Below are positions 1 through 8,638 of a stretch of 64,000 nt of DNA, one piece after another (within the stretch, counting starts at the first letter, position 1; each line of letters begins with the position of its first letter). Source of the DNA: Bacteroides sp. 519 (GTDB taxonomy: Bacteria; Bacteroidota; Bacteroidia; Bacteroidales; Bacteroidaceae); contig NZ_QVMJ01000037.1 of assembly GCF_010500955.1 (NCBI RefSeq), positions 1-64,000 of the forward strand, written 5' to 3'. The notes under the pieces are model-generated. The model was not told the origin of the DNA, made no database searches, and was given only the letters and a program-made list of their open reading frames with translations. The position numbers and the translations under genes were made by a program.

Positions 1-280
1 TTTTATAACAGAATTTCAAAGATCGTTTTTTATTTTCAATTTCTTTATGTCAGTTGGCACAAAGAAAGGAGGAGGTGCCCGTAGGGCGGAGGAGGAGAAG
101 CCTCTGTGTTCAGCACAAGGAAAAGCTCCGTGTTTCTGTGACTCTGTGTTTTAATTTTAGTTCAACTCAGTCCCTAACTGAACCAAACAGATACTCAAAT
201 GCTAAAAATGTCAAAGAACTCAATTGCCTGCCTCATCTTTTAAACACTGCAAAGATATAGCATCGAAAATAGTGAATGGC

Positions 281-320
281 AAGAAATGGAAAGAAATGGC
301 GAGAAATGGAAAGAAACACC
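281..320. repeat. Four tandem 10-bp units (AAGAAATGGA-like)
   Basis: Four consecutive decamers, aagaaatgga, aagaaatggc, gagaaatgga and aagaaacacc, form a small imperfect tandem repeat. No function is suggested. Confidence 0.8.
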
Positions 321-422
321 AAACTAAATATTTAAAAGAAGTTAATTAAACTGTTGCTATTATGTTTTAGCTACAGATGACGCAGAATTGCGCAGATTTT
401 TAAATATCTGAATTAATTTGTT

Positions 423-522
423 CTATATAGCTTTGCCGTTGAGTGCTATATAGCTCTGAGGGTCAATGCTATATAGGCCGAAGGGTCGAAGCTATATAGC
501 ATTGACCCCTCGAACTATATAG
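423..522. repeat. CTATATAG palindrome array, 23-bp period, 5 units
   Basis: The octamer CTATATAG begins at 423, 446, 469, 492 and 515, exactly 23 bp apart. Spacers are related (GGGTC or GGGTCAAT words), so unit 3 plus flank pairs with unit 4 plus flank as a 17-bp inverted repeat. The same array, same period and copy number, occurs at 19565-19664. Confidence 0.9.
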
Positions 523-528
523 CACGAA

Positions 529-620
529 GGCATGAAGGCGAGAAAGCGAGAAAGGCGCAAAGGTGAGAAAGGTAAGTGCAAAAGCTTTCGCGTCTTCATC
601 CTTTCGCGCCTTTCATCAAC
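529..620. repeat. Stem-loop built from 8-bp words
   Basis: The left arm is made of GCGAGAAA/GGCGCAAA-type octamers and the right arm of CTTTCGCGCC-type words, so the two arms pair imperfectly. It belongs to the same class as the hairpin at 20492-20620. Confidence 0.7.
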
Positions 621-1011
621 AGCAGCAGTTTCTTTTTATTCTGCTTTTTCTTATGTTATGTTATATTCTTTTCTCTTCTTTTCTATTGTTGCAACGGAAT
701 TCAACGACCGTTGCTTTTGGCATCTCCCCATTTGTTGCATTTTTTCTTTATCAATCATTACTTCACTAGGAGCTAAAGGAGTCAACTTCCCTCCCATTTT
801 TGAATATAATCAGAGTCGATTTTTATGCCAACATGTACAAAAAAGAGACAAGCCGCATATGAGTAGAAATTAAGCTATTGATTATAGAAATAATTTATTT
901 TTCTTTGTGATACAAATATTTTGGATATAAAAACTGAATTTTAAAATCGAAATAGTTATGATAAGGTTCAAGTATGAGTCAATTTTAAAATCAAGTTTTT
1001 ACCCCAGTTAC

Positions 1012-1042
1012 TTTGTTATTTGCTCAATTTCACCTATGTTTG
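1012..1042 (+). promoter_or_regulatory. Bacteroidetes-type promoter for the 1065-5895 operon
   Basis: TTTG (1012-1015), a 19-bp spacer and TATGTTTG (1035-1042) match the Bacteroides -33/-7 consensus (TTTG, TAnnTTTG). The predicted start of transcription is near 1049, about 16 nt before the ATG at 1065. This argues against the upstream in-frame TTG at 1020. Confidence 0.65.
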
Positions 1043-1064
1043 GTATCCAAAAATATTCCTAAAC

Positions 1065-2558
1065 ATGAAATATACTATCATTAGTATTTTATTACTGATA
1101 AATGCCATTAGCATTTCCTCGCAAAACAATAACCTTTCTTTTATGCAGGGGCTTAAATCGCCCGATGGTAATATTATACTTGAAGTTAGTGGATACGATA
1201 TTTACATCGACAATTTTGAAGGTGAAATCAGTAATCCGGATATCCTGAGCGATATTGCATACAATCTGGGGTTTGGCGAAATAAAAGCCGATTACTCGGA
1301 AAGTACATTCGGTATTGAAAGCAGAGTACTCGAATCCGAAGTCATTATAAGTACGTCTCCCTATCTGCGAACAATACAAACCTGCTACCTGCTTCAATTA
1401 AATACCAAAGAAATCGTTTCTCTGCTTTTTGTTACAATAAACAACCGCAATGCAGAACTCGAAAGAGCAGTTGTAGAAGAATATCTGAAAAACAAACTTT
1501 TACCTTATATTATTGATAGTAAAACAGAAAAATCGTTTTCATTTATTGGAAGAAAGATTACACCAAAAGAAGATTGGGAAATGATAAACCCACACGCCGT
1601 AAGCGGTGATGGTGTACAGATACGATGGTCGGAATTCAATACTTTGAAAGATGCCGAATTGGATATTCAAAACCGGATAATACTGGATAAAAGTGAAATG
1701 AGGGTACTGATGGAGGAAAACATAAATGTAACCTTCGAGGTTATGGCCACCAAAGCTAACCGTATAGTTTATAATGATGGTGCTTCGCATTACCCACTTA
1801 TTGCTTATTATGTAGTACAAAAAGTACGCGGAAAGTATGTTAGCTGTATAATGAGTAACTACGGACACAATAAAGACGATTACTATCTTAATTCTATATT
1901 GGAGCAGGTTATGAGCATACCCAACCTACCGGATAATGCATTCAGATTACCCGAGCCGGAACCCGAACCCGAGCCGGAACCTGTTTATATTTATAGCGAA
2001 GCTGAATATGAGCCATGGAACTTTATGGATGTTCAGGTTGGAACCAGAATTCCTGTAGGCAAGCTGAGTAATATATATTCATCGGCAACCATATTGGCAC
2101 TTTATTTTAAAATACTCTCCATACAATCTACCATGCTCGATGCTGGTATGCAGGTTGGTTTTCCTTCCGGAGCAAACGAGTTTAAATATTATTATTCGGG
2201 TAAAAACCATACTAGCGATTATGGTACAACCGAGGCCGATGTGTTACTAAACTTTAACATACGTGCCCGTTGGGAAAAACGTTTCCGTTCTAATCTTCGT
2301 TTGCAATATTATGTAGGGTTAGGGTACGAAAGCCTGAGCACAAACCTTTATAAAAACACAAGTATTGACGAATATGGAGATGAAGTAGATAATAATTATG
2401 CTGTTAGAACTATAGATTTATTTGGTGGTATCAATATTAAACACAAATATGTTGGCTTGTTTATTGAATACCATTATACTCCTTATTCCATGTTTAATAA
2501 AGTAAAATCCGGTTTTGGAAACAGTGCTTTCCATGGCGGGATACTGGTAACGCTATAA
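1065..2558 (+). CDS. Secreted protein with PEP linker and possible outer-membrane beta-barrel end
   Basis: I do not recognise the family. The 497-residue protein starts with a clear signal peptide (MKYTIISILLLINAISISSQ). A mixed alpha/beta N-terminal part (about 25-290) is followed by a proline-glutamate linker (PEPEPEPEPEP, about 296-306). The C-terminal 170 residues alternate hydrophobic and aromatic residues in short strands, as in small outer-membrane barrels, ending GGILVTL. I chose ATG 1065 over TTG 1020 because the promoter overlaps 1020 and only 1065 gives a sensible signal peptide. It is the first gene of a cluster with a lyase and two secreted proteins (12 bp to the next gene). It may be a surface-anchored accessory protein; the function is unknown. 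Confidence 0.75.
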   Translation: MKYTIISILLLINAISISSQNNNLSFMQGLKSPDGNIILEVSGYDIYIDNFEGEISNPDILSDIAYNLGFGEIKADYSESTFGIESRVLESEVIISTSPYLRTIQTCYLLQLNTKEIVSLLFVTINNRNAELERAVVEEYLKNKLLPYIIDSKTEKSFSFIGRKITPKEDWEMINPHAVSGDGVQIRWSEFNTLKDAELDIQNRIILDKSEMRVLMEENINVTFEVMATKANRIVYNDGASHYPLIAYYVVQKVRGKYVSCIMSNYGHNKDDYYLNSILEQVMSIPNLPDNAFRLPEPEPEPEPEPVYIYSEAEYEPWNFMDVQVGTRIPVGKLSNIYSSATILALYFKILSIQSTMLDAGMQVGFPSGANEFKYYYSGKNHTSDYGTTEADVLLNFNIRARWEKRFRSNLRLQYYVGLGYESLSTNLYKNTSIDEYGDEVDNNYAVRTIDLFGGINIKHKYVGLFIEYHYTPYSMFNKVKSGFGNSAFHGGILVTL

Positions 2559-2570
2559 AATTTTATAACC

Positions 2571-4493
2571 ATGCAATCATTACGAATAACCTTAATTCTA
2601 TGCTTTCTGCTGGCCATACAATCGGCAGAAGCTTATCGTGAAAAGAACCTGTTACTGAATCTTACTACCGAAGAGCAGCTAAAAGAAGTACTTGTACTTA
2701 ACCAACAATGGGTAAAATACCCCGGATATACCGACCGTGAAGGCTGGGAGAACCTTATTGGAGAGAACAAAGCTTATTATATTGAACAGGGAGAAAAGAA
2801 TCTGGACTACATGTGGAAAGTTATCAGAGTAACCGACTATCTGGAATTTACCCGAAGCGGCAGTCGCGAACCCATGTCGGGCAATTACAATGCCAACATC
2901 AATGCCATTGTTTCGCTATTTCTTGCAGAAATGGCAGAGGGCAAAGGTCGCTTTCTGGACCAGTTAATGAACGGAATATTCCACACGTGCGAAATGACCT
3001 CGTGGAGTATATCGGCGCATCAGGTGTTGCAAAGAGGCGGTGGCACTTTCCCTAAGAAAGAAGAAAAAGTACTTGAACTGGTATCGACCGATGTGGCAGC
3101 TACATTTTCCTGGATTTATTACTTCCTGCACGAGGAATTCGACAAGATAACACCTCTGTTCTCTCAACGCTTGTATCAGGAACTGGAAGAACGCATCATG
3201 ATACCTTATATGAACGAAAGCCGTTTTTGGTGGATGGCATTCGATGTTACTGCCGAAAAGGGATTTGTAAACAACTGGAATCCGTGGTGTAACTCTAATG
3301 TACTGCAATGTTTCCTCTTGTTAGAGAACGACAAAGATAAACTGGCCAAAGCTGTGTACCGCACCATGGTATCGACCGATAAATTCCTGAACTACACCAA
3401 AGATGATGGTGCTTGCGAAGAGGGTCCTTCGTACTGGGGACATGCCGGCGGCAAGTTATTCGACTTCCTGGATTTATTGTATAATGCAACGGGTGGAAAG
3501 CTTTCTTTGTTTGATGCACCAGTTGTTAAAAACATGGGCGAATACATATCGCGCAGCTATGTTGGCAACGGATGGGTGGTTAACTTTGCCGATGCTTCGG
3601 CCAAAGAAAGATTAGACTATCATCTTATAGCCCGTTATGGTGAGCAAACAAATAGTAAGGAATTAAAAGATTTCTCTGCTTATTTAAAGAAACAGCACCC
3701 TTCATCTATCAGTATCAACCGCGATTTGTTCCGTATGCTGGCCAATATGGATTGCGAAAAACAAATAGATAGTTACAATCCTGTGCATCCGCATGTTCCA
3801 TTTACATGGTATCCCGAAACTGAGTTCTGCTACATGGCAAACGGTGATTTATTCTTTGCCGGTAAATCAGGGTATAATGATGAAAGCCATAATCATAACG
3901 ATGTAGGAACATTCAATTTCTATGTAAATAACTATCCGGTATTTATTGATTTGGGTGTTGAAACATACACACGCAAAACATTTAGCAGCGAGCGTTATAC
4001 AATATGGACTATGCAAAGCGATTATCACAATCTGCCACGCATAAACGGTCACCAGCAAAAGTTTGGTAAAACTTATAAAGGTACAAATGTAAAGGCCAAT
4101 AAAAATTCGTTCTCGCTCGATATGACTCAGGCCTACCCCCAAGAAGCAGGAATCAACAAATGGCAACGCAGTTACCGGCTAACATCCAATTCTTTACTTA
4201 TTGAGGATGATTTTTCTATCACTAATCCTACTGTTGAGAATGTATTACATTTCATGACATGGGGAGAAGTAAGCATTCCGGCTGATGGAAAAATCTCCAT
4301 TAAATGTAATGATCAGGCAGTTTCTTTGTTATACGATAAAAACCTGTTTGAAGCCTCAACAGAGAAACTTGCTGTAGAAGATCCGCGACTAACAAAAGTG
4401 TGGGGCGATGAAGTTGTTCGTATTTCGCTAAAGGCAAAAAAGGTTACACCAGTAGGGAAGTATAGGTTTACGATAAAAAAAGCATCTTTCTAA
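2571..4493 (+). CDS. Heparinase II/III-like polysaccharide lyase
   Basis: A 640-residue exported protein; the signal peptide probably ends after AEA near residue 21. An alpha-helical (alpha/alpha toroid-like) N-terminal half contains an EGPSYW motif near residue 283. A beta-sandwich C-terminal half carries SHNHNDVGTF, with His440, His442 and Asp444, which is the heparinase II/III C-terminal signature. This family cleaves uronic-acid-containing polysaccharides (heparin/heparan, alginate and related) by beta-elimination; the substrate here cannot be told. It sits 12 bp after the preceding secreted gene and 3 bp before the next, so all are likely one operon. No SusC/SusD pair is adjacent. It acts in the periplasm or at the cell surface. 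Confidence 0.85.
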   Translation: MQSLRITLILCFLLAIQSAEAYREKNLLLNLTTEEQLKEVLVLNQQWVKYPGYTDREGWENLIGENKAYYIEQGEKNLDYMWKVIRVTDYLEFTRSGSREPMSGNYNANINAIVSLFLAEMAEGKGRFLDQLMNGIFHTCEMTSWSISAHQVLQRGGGTFPKKEEKVLELVSTDVAATFSWIYYFLHEEFDKITPLFSQRLYQELEERIMIPYMNESRFWWMAFDVTAEKGFVNNWNPWCNSNVLQCFLLLENDKDKLAKAVYRTMVSTDKFLNYTKDDGACEEGPSYWGHAGGKLFDFLDLLYNATGGKLSLFDAPVVKNMGEYISRSYVGNGWVVNFADASAKERLDYHLIARYGEQTNSKELKDFSAYLKKQHPSSISINRDLFRMLANMDCEKQIDSYNPVHPHVPFTWYPETEFCYMANGDLFFAGKSGYNDESHNHNDVGTFNFYVNNYPVFIDLGVETYTRKTFSSERYTIWTMQSDYHNLPRINGHQQKFGKTYKGTNVKANKNSFSLDMTQAYPQEAGINKWQRSYRLTSNSLLIEDDFSITNPTVENVLHFMTWGEVSIPADGKISIKCNDQAVSLLYDKNLFEASTEKLAVEDPRLTKVWGDEVVRISLKAKKVTPVGKYRFTIKKASF

Positions 4494-4496
4494 CCT

Positions 4497-5144
4497 ATGA
4501 AGAGTTATAAGATAAGAATCATTGTTTGGCTAATAATAGCGTGCAACACAATACCACTATACACGCAGGAAAAGCAATATCGGATTCGGCCCAAAGCATT
4601 AGATGTTGGAGTTTACGATTATAGCAAAGTTATAAAGAAGCCTTTTAAAGTTTACTACGATGAAGAAGCCGACAAACTATTTGAGCAACTACTCATGGCA
4701 GATGAGCGGCTAAAGAATTTTGATCAATTCGGGGAGTATATTAAACAAGAAGACGGCACAACAGTTTACTTCAGGGAACAATGGGCTTATGAATATTGTC
4801 CTGAGTTAGACTATGTAATGATAACAGGTGGTCACGGATACCCATCGGCATACAATTTAACAACTTTGGAAGAGATTTTTGTTAATCCATCCAGTTATGT
4901 CTATTCTCCATCAGGGAAATACCGGTTTGGCACTTTTCATTTTGATGGTGTAGAATATTACATTGAAGTAAAAGAAGGCGATAAGTACATCCCTTATAAC
5001 CTTTTCAACATGGGGGAAGGTTATATGACTGGTGTTTATTGGGTAGATGATGAAACCATACACTTCCTTAAAGAAATACAACGCGACGACGATTCAAAAT
5101 ATTGGATAGGGTACTCCACAAAGTTTTACATAGTTAATAAGTAA
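4497..5144 (+). CDS. Small secreted protein of unknown function
   Basis: A 215-residue protein with an N-terminal hydrophobic signal (MKSYKIRIIVWLIIACNTIP). The mature part is rich in Tyr, Asp and Glu with many short beta strands. No recognisable motif or membrane segment follows. It begins 3 bp after the heparinase-like gene and ends one base before the next, so translation is probably coupled. The position suggests an accessory role for the lyase, but nothing in the sequence proves it. Confidence 0.75.
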   Translation: MKSYKIRIIVWLIIACNTIPLYTQEKQYRIRPKALDVGVYDYSKVIKKPFKVYYDEEADKLFEQLLMADERLKNFDQFGEYIKQEDGTTVYFREQWAYEYCPELDYVMITGGHGYPSAYNLTTLEEIFVNPSSYVYSPSGKYRFGTFHFDGVEYYIEVKEGDKYIPYNLFNMGEGYMTGVYWVDDETIHFLKEIQRDDDSKYWIGYSTKFYIVNK

Positions 5145-5145
5145 C

Positions 5146-5190
5146 ATGATGCATCGTAATTTTCAATTTTCAACTCTCAATTCTCAATTT
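5146..5190. repeat. Half word-repeat element inside a coding start
   Basis: ATGATGCATCGTAA followed by TTTCAATTTTCAACTCTCAA-type words closely resembles the loop plus right arm of the intergenic hairpin at 46098-46190 (ATGCGGCATCGTAA, then CTCTCAACTTTCAACTC). No matching left arm is present upstream. Confidence 0.75.
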
Positions 5191-5895
5191 ATTCTTCTTT
5201 TAATGTGCATAAGCTGTATATTTCTATTCAGTCAATGCCAAAAGAACGCAATTGTAAAAGAGTTTGCACAAGAACTAAACAAACAATGCCCAGTTAAAAC
5301 AAACGAGCAAACAATATTTGTTAGTGCAGAAACAAAAGACAATACTTTAATATTAAATCATATAACTACCCGGGCAGACCTTCTTGAGGATTCAACTAAT
5401 TTGAAATTAATAAAAGAGGCTCATTTGTACAACATAGTATCAAATCCGGTAATGAAACGTCTTAGAGACGATTTTGTTACTTTTATCTATCGTTTCCGTA
5501 ATAATGAAAACAAATTGTTACTCGAACTTACATATGCCCCTATTGATTACCTTTATTATCGAGCCGACAAAGAGGAGGACATTTATTTAACCTTAACACA
5601 AATGGAGAGCGTAACTAAAAAAACATTACCTCTGTTATTAGCTGATAACATTTATGTTATAGATATGAAAGCCGAAAGGCCTGCTATTCTTGAGTATACA
5701 ATACAATTTATGGACAAAAATAGCAACAAGAGAATTCAAGAAATTGCATTGATAGATTATATAAGAGAATCCGGATCGCTTAGTAAATTACGAGATTACA
5801 ATGTTGTTTTTCGCTATAAAGTTTTAGATGCAAACAAAGAACTGATAGACGCTTTTGAAATAAATCCGGAAAACTACAAAAGTTTTGAGTGGTGA
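5146..5895 (+). CDS. Small putative lipoprotein, repeat-derived N-terminus
   Basis: A 249-residue protein with a long hydrophobic N-terminus ending in Cys24 or Cys31; either could be lipidated, though neither lipobox is ideal (CISC or FSQC). No known domain is recognised. The first 15 codons (5146-5190) are made of the TTTCAA/CTCTCAA words seen in nearby intergenic hairpins, including the ATGATGCATCGTAA head. Start codon, N-region arginine and part of the signal peptide thus come from a repeat half-element. The gene is last in the lyase cluster and is followed directly by a full hairpin of the same class. Confidence 0.75.
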   Translation: MMHRNFQFSTLNSQFILLLMCISCIFLFSQCQKNAIVKEFAQELNKQCPVKTNEQTIFVSAETKDNTLILNHITTRADLLEDSTNLKLIKEAHLYNIVSNPVMKRLRDDFVTFIYRFRNNENKLLLELTYAPIDYLYYRADKEEDIYLTLTQMESVTKKTLPLLLADNIYVIDMKAERPAILEYTIQFMDKNSNKRIQEIALIDYIRESGSLSKLRDYNVVFRYKVLDANKELIDAFEINPENYKSFEW

Positions 5896-5988
5896 GTTAT
5901 GAGTAGTGAGTAGTGAGTTATGAGTACCATGCGGCATCGTACTCACAACTCACTACTCACCACTCATTACTCACCACTCAAAACTCTT
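5893..5988. repeat. Word-repeat stem-loop, 7-bp words, ATGCGGCAT loop
   Basis: The left arm repeats GAGTTAT/GAGTAGT heptamers, the loop is ATGCGGCATCG, and the right arm repeats ACTCACTACTCACC words. It begins at the stop codon of the preceding gene. Confidence 0.85.
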
Positions 5989-6069
5989 TTTAACTATACT
6001 ATTTGTTAATATTCATATATCTTTCGTATAAACTGATCGTATACTTATCAGAAAAATACAAAATAGCAC

Positions 6070-6077
6070 TATATTTG
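6070..6077 (+). promoter_or_regulatory. -7 box for the AraC-type regulator
   Basis: TATATTTG matches TAnnTTTG and lies 50 bp before the ATG at 6128. No good -33 TTTG is seen at the expected spacing. Confidence 0.45.
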
Positions 6078-6127
6078 TATTGATTACAACACAAACATAC
6101 ACATTCGATCATTCAATTAGTTAAGAA

Positions 6128-6979
6128 ATGACATTATTGTACCCAAAGGAGCACTTTAATTGCTTCAACTATGAAAAAGGTAAAAATGCATCTTTAGAAA
6201 TACTAAAAGTAGATAAAGGTGGATTAATTGAAAGAGACCTTTTTACCACAGAAATTGTATTTGTTATTAGTGGTAACTTTATCCTGAACTATGGAAAAGT
6301 TATAGATCTGGAAGTTACTCGTGGTAAAATCCTGTTTTTCCCTCCCGGAAGTCATGTACATGCCGAAGTTATGGAAGATACCCATATCATTATTTGCCGC
6401 ATACGTGGTATAGTACAACTATGCGAGTGTGTTTCGCTGGAACACATATTCTCGAATACGGAAAAGAGCATTGCAAAGAACGACTTTCACATGCTTAACA
6501 TCAATGACAAACTGGAAAAGTTCATCGACTTTTTAATTGAATGTTCCGAGGAAGGATTAAAATGCTCCTACTACTTTGAAACAAAGATGAAAGAGCTGTT
6601 TTTTCTTCTACGTGCATATTATTCTAAAGAAGAACTCAAAGCCTTTTTTACACCGTTATTGAGTCATAATTCAACATTCATGAATTTGATGTATAAAAAC
6701 TATCGGAATGTAAAAAACGTAAAGGGTCTTGCCGAAGTGTCCTTGTACAGCGAATCCGGATTCAAAAAACAATTCCAGAAGGTATTTGGAACATCGGCAT
6801 CCGATTGGCTACGTAACCAAAAAGCCTCCCTTATATTTCATGACCTGAATTGCTCTGAAATGAGCATAAAAGAGTTGGCAGATAAATATGATTTTTCATC
6901 AGTATCTTCATTCACTACTTTCTGCCAAAATGTATTTAACAAAACTCCGGGACAAATAAGGAACAAGAAGCAACAATAA
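6128..6979 (+). CDS. AraC-family transcriptional regulator
   Basis: A 283-residue cytoplasmic protein. Residues about 20-110 form a cupin-like ligand-sensing beta barrel with the FFPPGSHVHAE turn. Residues about 190-280 hold two helix-turn-helix units: GLAEVSLYSESGFKKQFQKV, and a second beginning MSIKELADKYDFSSVSSF and ending near KTPGQIRNK. This is the standard AraC/XylS arrangement. Its own -7 box lies upstream and a hairpin terminator follows. It is flanked by the secreted lyase cluster and the DNA-repair pair; the target and ligand are unknown. Regulation of the lyase operon is a guess from proximity only. Confidence 0.88.
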   Translation: MTLLYPKEHFNCFNYEKGKNASLEILKVDKGGLIERDLFTTEIVFVISGNFILNYGKVIDLEVTRGKILFFPPGSHVHAEVMEDTHIIICRIRGIVQLCECVSLEHIFSNTEKSIAKNDFHMLNINDKLEKFIDFLIECSEEGLKCSYYFETKMKELFFLLRAYYSKEELKAFFTPLLSHNSTFMNLMYKNYRNVKNVKGLAEVSLYSESGFKKQFQKVFGTSASDWLRNQKASLIFHDLNCSEMSIKELADKYDFSSVSSFTTFCQNVFNKTPGQIRNKKQQ

Positions 6980-6983
6980 AAAA

Positions 6984-7025
6984 AATGGCACCTTGCAATC
7001 GCTGCGAGGTGTCATTCACTTTTAC
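6984..7025 (+). terminator. Intrinsic terminator after the AraC-type gene
   Basis: AATGGCACCT (6984-6993) pairs with AGGTGTCATT (7007-7016) with one mismatch and extra pairs in the loop. An A-run precedes the stem and a short T-rich stretch follows it. It starts 5 bp after the stop codon. Confidence 0.65.
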
Positions 7026-7354
7026 TAATTCAATTCAATACATATACAACTATTTATTACCATAAACTTCGGTACAAAATGATTTGCGATTAGCCGATTA
7101 AACGATTCATAATTGAAGTTTCTTTGTATAGGTTTACAAATTAACTCCAATCGTAAATCGTAAATCGGCTAATCGCAATATATAGAATGTTTGTGTTGTG
7201 CCATCACTATAAATATTGTAACATGAATACTTGTACAAAAGTACGGTATGGAAAAGAAAGTTCAATTTTTCAAATAGATACTATTTTACAGGTTTCGGCT
7301 ACTTTTTAATATTGTGCATAACTCATCTGATTTTTCTTGTTCAACTGAGAGATA
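7026..7354. repeat. Intergenic gap with a TCGTAAA word-repeat stem-loop
   Basis: The only structure I see is an inverted repeat. TTGCGATTAGCCGATT at 7084-7099 pairs with AATCGGCTAATCGCAA at 7163-7178, and the right side repeats the heptamer AATCGTA. A - strand TAnnTTTG match (7243-7236) is also present. The rest is AT-rich and featureless. Confidence 0.7.
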
Positions 7355-8638
7355 ATGTGTAGTTTTGAACTCATGAACGAGAACGTACTCAACAAACTAA
7401 AGGTATTGGCCGAATCAGCCAAATACGACGTTTCCTGTGCCTCCAGTGGCACGGTTCGCTCTAATAAAGCAGGTGGATTGGGTAATACTGTAGGTGGCAT
7501 TGGAATATGTCATAGTTTTGCTGAAGACGGCAGGTGCATATCCTTATTAAAGATTATGTTAACCAATTATTGCATATACGATTGTGCGTATTGCATTAAC
7601 CGTAAAAGCAATGATATTCCCCGAGCCACACTCTCGGTTACGGAACTCGTTAATCTCACCATCGAATTTTATCGTCGTAATTATATCGAAGGGCTGTTCC
7701 TCAGTTCGGGCGTTGTTCGCAATCCCGATTATACAATGGAACGCCTGGTCAGGGTAATAAAAGACCTCCGGGAAGTTCACCGTTTCAATGGATATATACA
7801 CATGAAAAGTATTCCCGGTGCCAGCAGGGAACTCGTTAACGAAGCCGGATTGTATGCCGACCGCTTAAGTGTAAACATAGAAATTCCCAAAGAAGAAAGC
7901 TTGAAACTACTGGCACCCGAGAAAGACTTTAAAAGTGTTTTTCAACCCATGCAATACATTCAGCAAGGAGTATTGGAAAACAAAGAAGACAGAAAGAAAT
8001 ACCGTTATGCTCCTCGTTTTGCACCAGCCGGACAAAGTACCCAGATGATTGTAGGAGCCACAGCCGAGACCGACAAAGATATTCTTTTCCTTTCGTCGGC
8101 ATTATACCGACGACCCACCATGAAACGGGTATATTACTCTGGCTATGTATCGGTAAACACATACGACAACCGTTTACCTGCCTTAAAGCAGCCTCCCCTG
8201 GTGCGTGAGAACCGACTTTATCAGGCCGATTGGTTATTGCGTTTTTATCAGTTTAAAGTAGATGAGATTGTTGATGATTCGTATCCACATCTTGATTTGG
8301 AAGTCGATCCTAAATTAGCGTGGGCATTACGGCACCCTGAACAGTTTCCGGTTGATGTAAACAGGGCAGATTATGAAATGTTGCTACGGGTACCGGGCAT
8401 TGGGGTAAAATCGGCCAAAATGATTGTTACTTCGCGCCGCTATTCAAAGCTCGGCATGTATCAGTTAAAGAAAATCGGTATTGTAATGAAGAAAGCCCAG
8501 TACTTTATCACCTGTCACGAGTTACCAATGAAGACTGTCAATGAATTAAGTCCTGAAGGAGTACGCAAACTATTGATACCCAAAACCGGGAAGAAAGTCG
8601 ACGAACGCCAATTGCAACTCTTATTTACCGACGAATGA
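7355..8638 (+). CDS. Putative DNA modification/repair radical SAM protein
   Basis: A 427-residue protein of the TIGR03916 type. The radical-SAM cluster motif is Cys73-x3-Cys77-x2-Cys80 (CIYDCAYC). A helix-hairpin-helix DNA-binding segment lies near residues 331-352 (VDVNRADYEMLLRVPGIGVK). The family pairs an iron-sulfur S-adenosylmethionine domain with DNA binding; the exact reaction is, to my knowledge, not established. The start could also be ATG 7373 (MNENVLNKL), since both are in frame. The stop overlaps the next gene by 4 bp (ATGA), the usual arrangement with its DUF4130 partner. It is cytoplasmic. Confidence 0.9.
   Translation: MCSFELMNENVLNKLKVLAESAKYDVSCASSGTVRSNKAGGLGNTVGGIGICHSFAEDGRCISLLKIMLTNYCIYDCAYCINRKSNDIPRATLSVTELVNLTIEFYRRNYIEGLFLSSGVVRNPDYTMERLVRVIKDLREVHRFNGYIHMKSIPGASRELVNEAGLYADRLSVNIEIPKEESLKLLAPEKDFKSVFQPMQYIQQGVLENKEDRKKYRYAPRFAPAGQSTQMIVGATAETDKDILFLSSALYRRPTMKRVYYSGYVSVNTYDNRLPALKQPPLVRENRLYQADWLLRFYQFKVDEIVDDSYPHLDLEVDPKLAWALRHPEQFPVDVNRADYEMLLRVPGIGVKSAKMIVTSRRYSKLGMYQLKKIGIVMKKAQYFITCHELPMKTVNELSPEGVRKLLIPKTGKKVDERQLQLLFTDE

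Larger units (their letters stand above)
1..1064. other. Non-coding, repeat-rich left edge
   Basis: I support no gene here. The short open frames overlap simple repeats and lack signal peptides or recognisable domains. Contents, left to right: a leftward -7-like box at 257-250 with a GTTCTTTGACA stretch downstream on the - strand (about 220-210); four tandem 10-bp units (281-320); a five-unit CTATATAG array (423-522); an 8-bp-word hairpin (529-620); and the promoter of the next operon (1012-1042). The stretch 621-1000 shows nothing else I can name. Confidence 0.6.

Noticed and set aside
423..522. CRISPR array
   Set aside because: Units are 8-bp palindromes with 15-bp related spacers, not 24-40-bp repeats with unique spacers. 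No cas genes are nearby. The same holds for the 22-bp arrays.
532..873. Short open frames over the 8-bp-word hairpin
   Set aside because: The frames begin in the repeat, have repeat-biased composition (KARKRERRKGEKGK) and no start signal or domain.
1020..1064. Upstream TTG start for the first secreted protein
   Set aside because: The promoter -7 box overlaps this stretch and the transcript would begin after it; the ATG at 1065 gives a clean signal peptide.
7236..7243. - strand TAnnTTTG promoter in the gap before the radical SAM gene
   Set aside because: It would point at the 3' end of the AraC-type gene with no gene to express; probably chance in AT-rich DNA.
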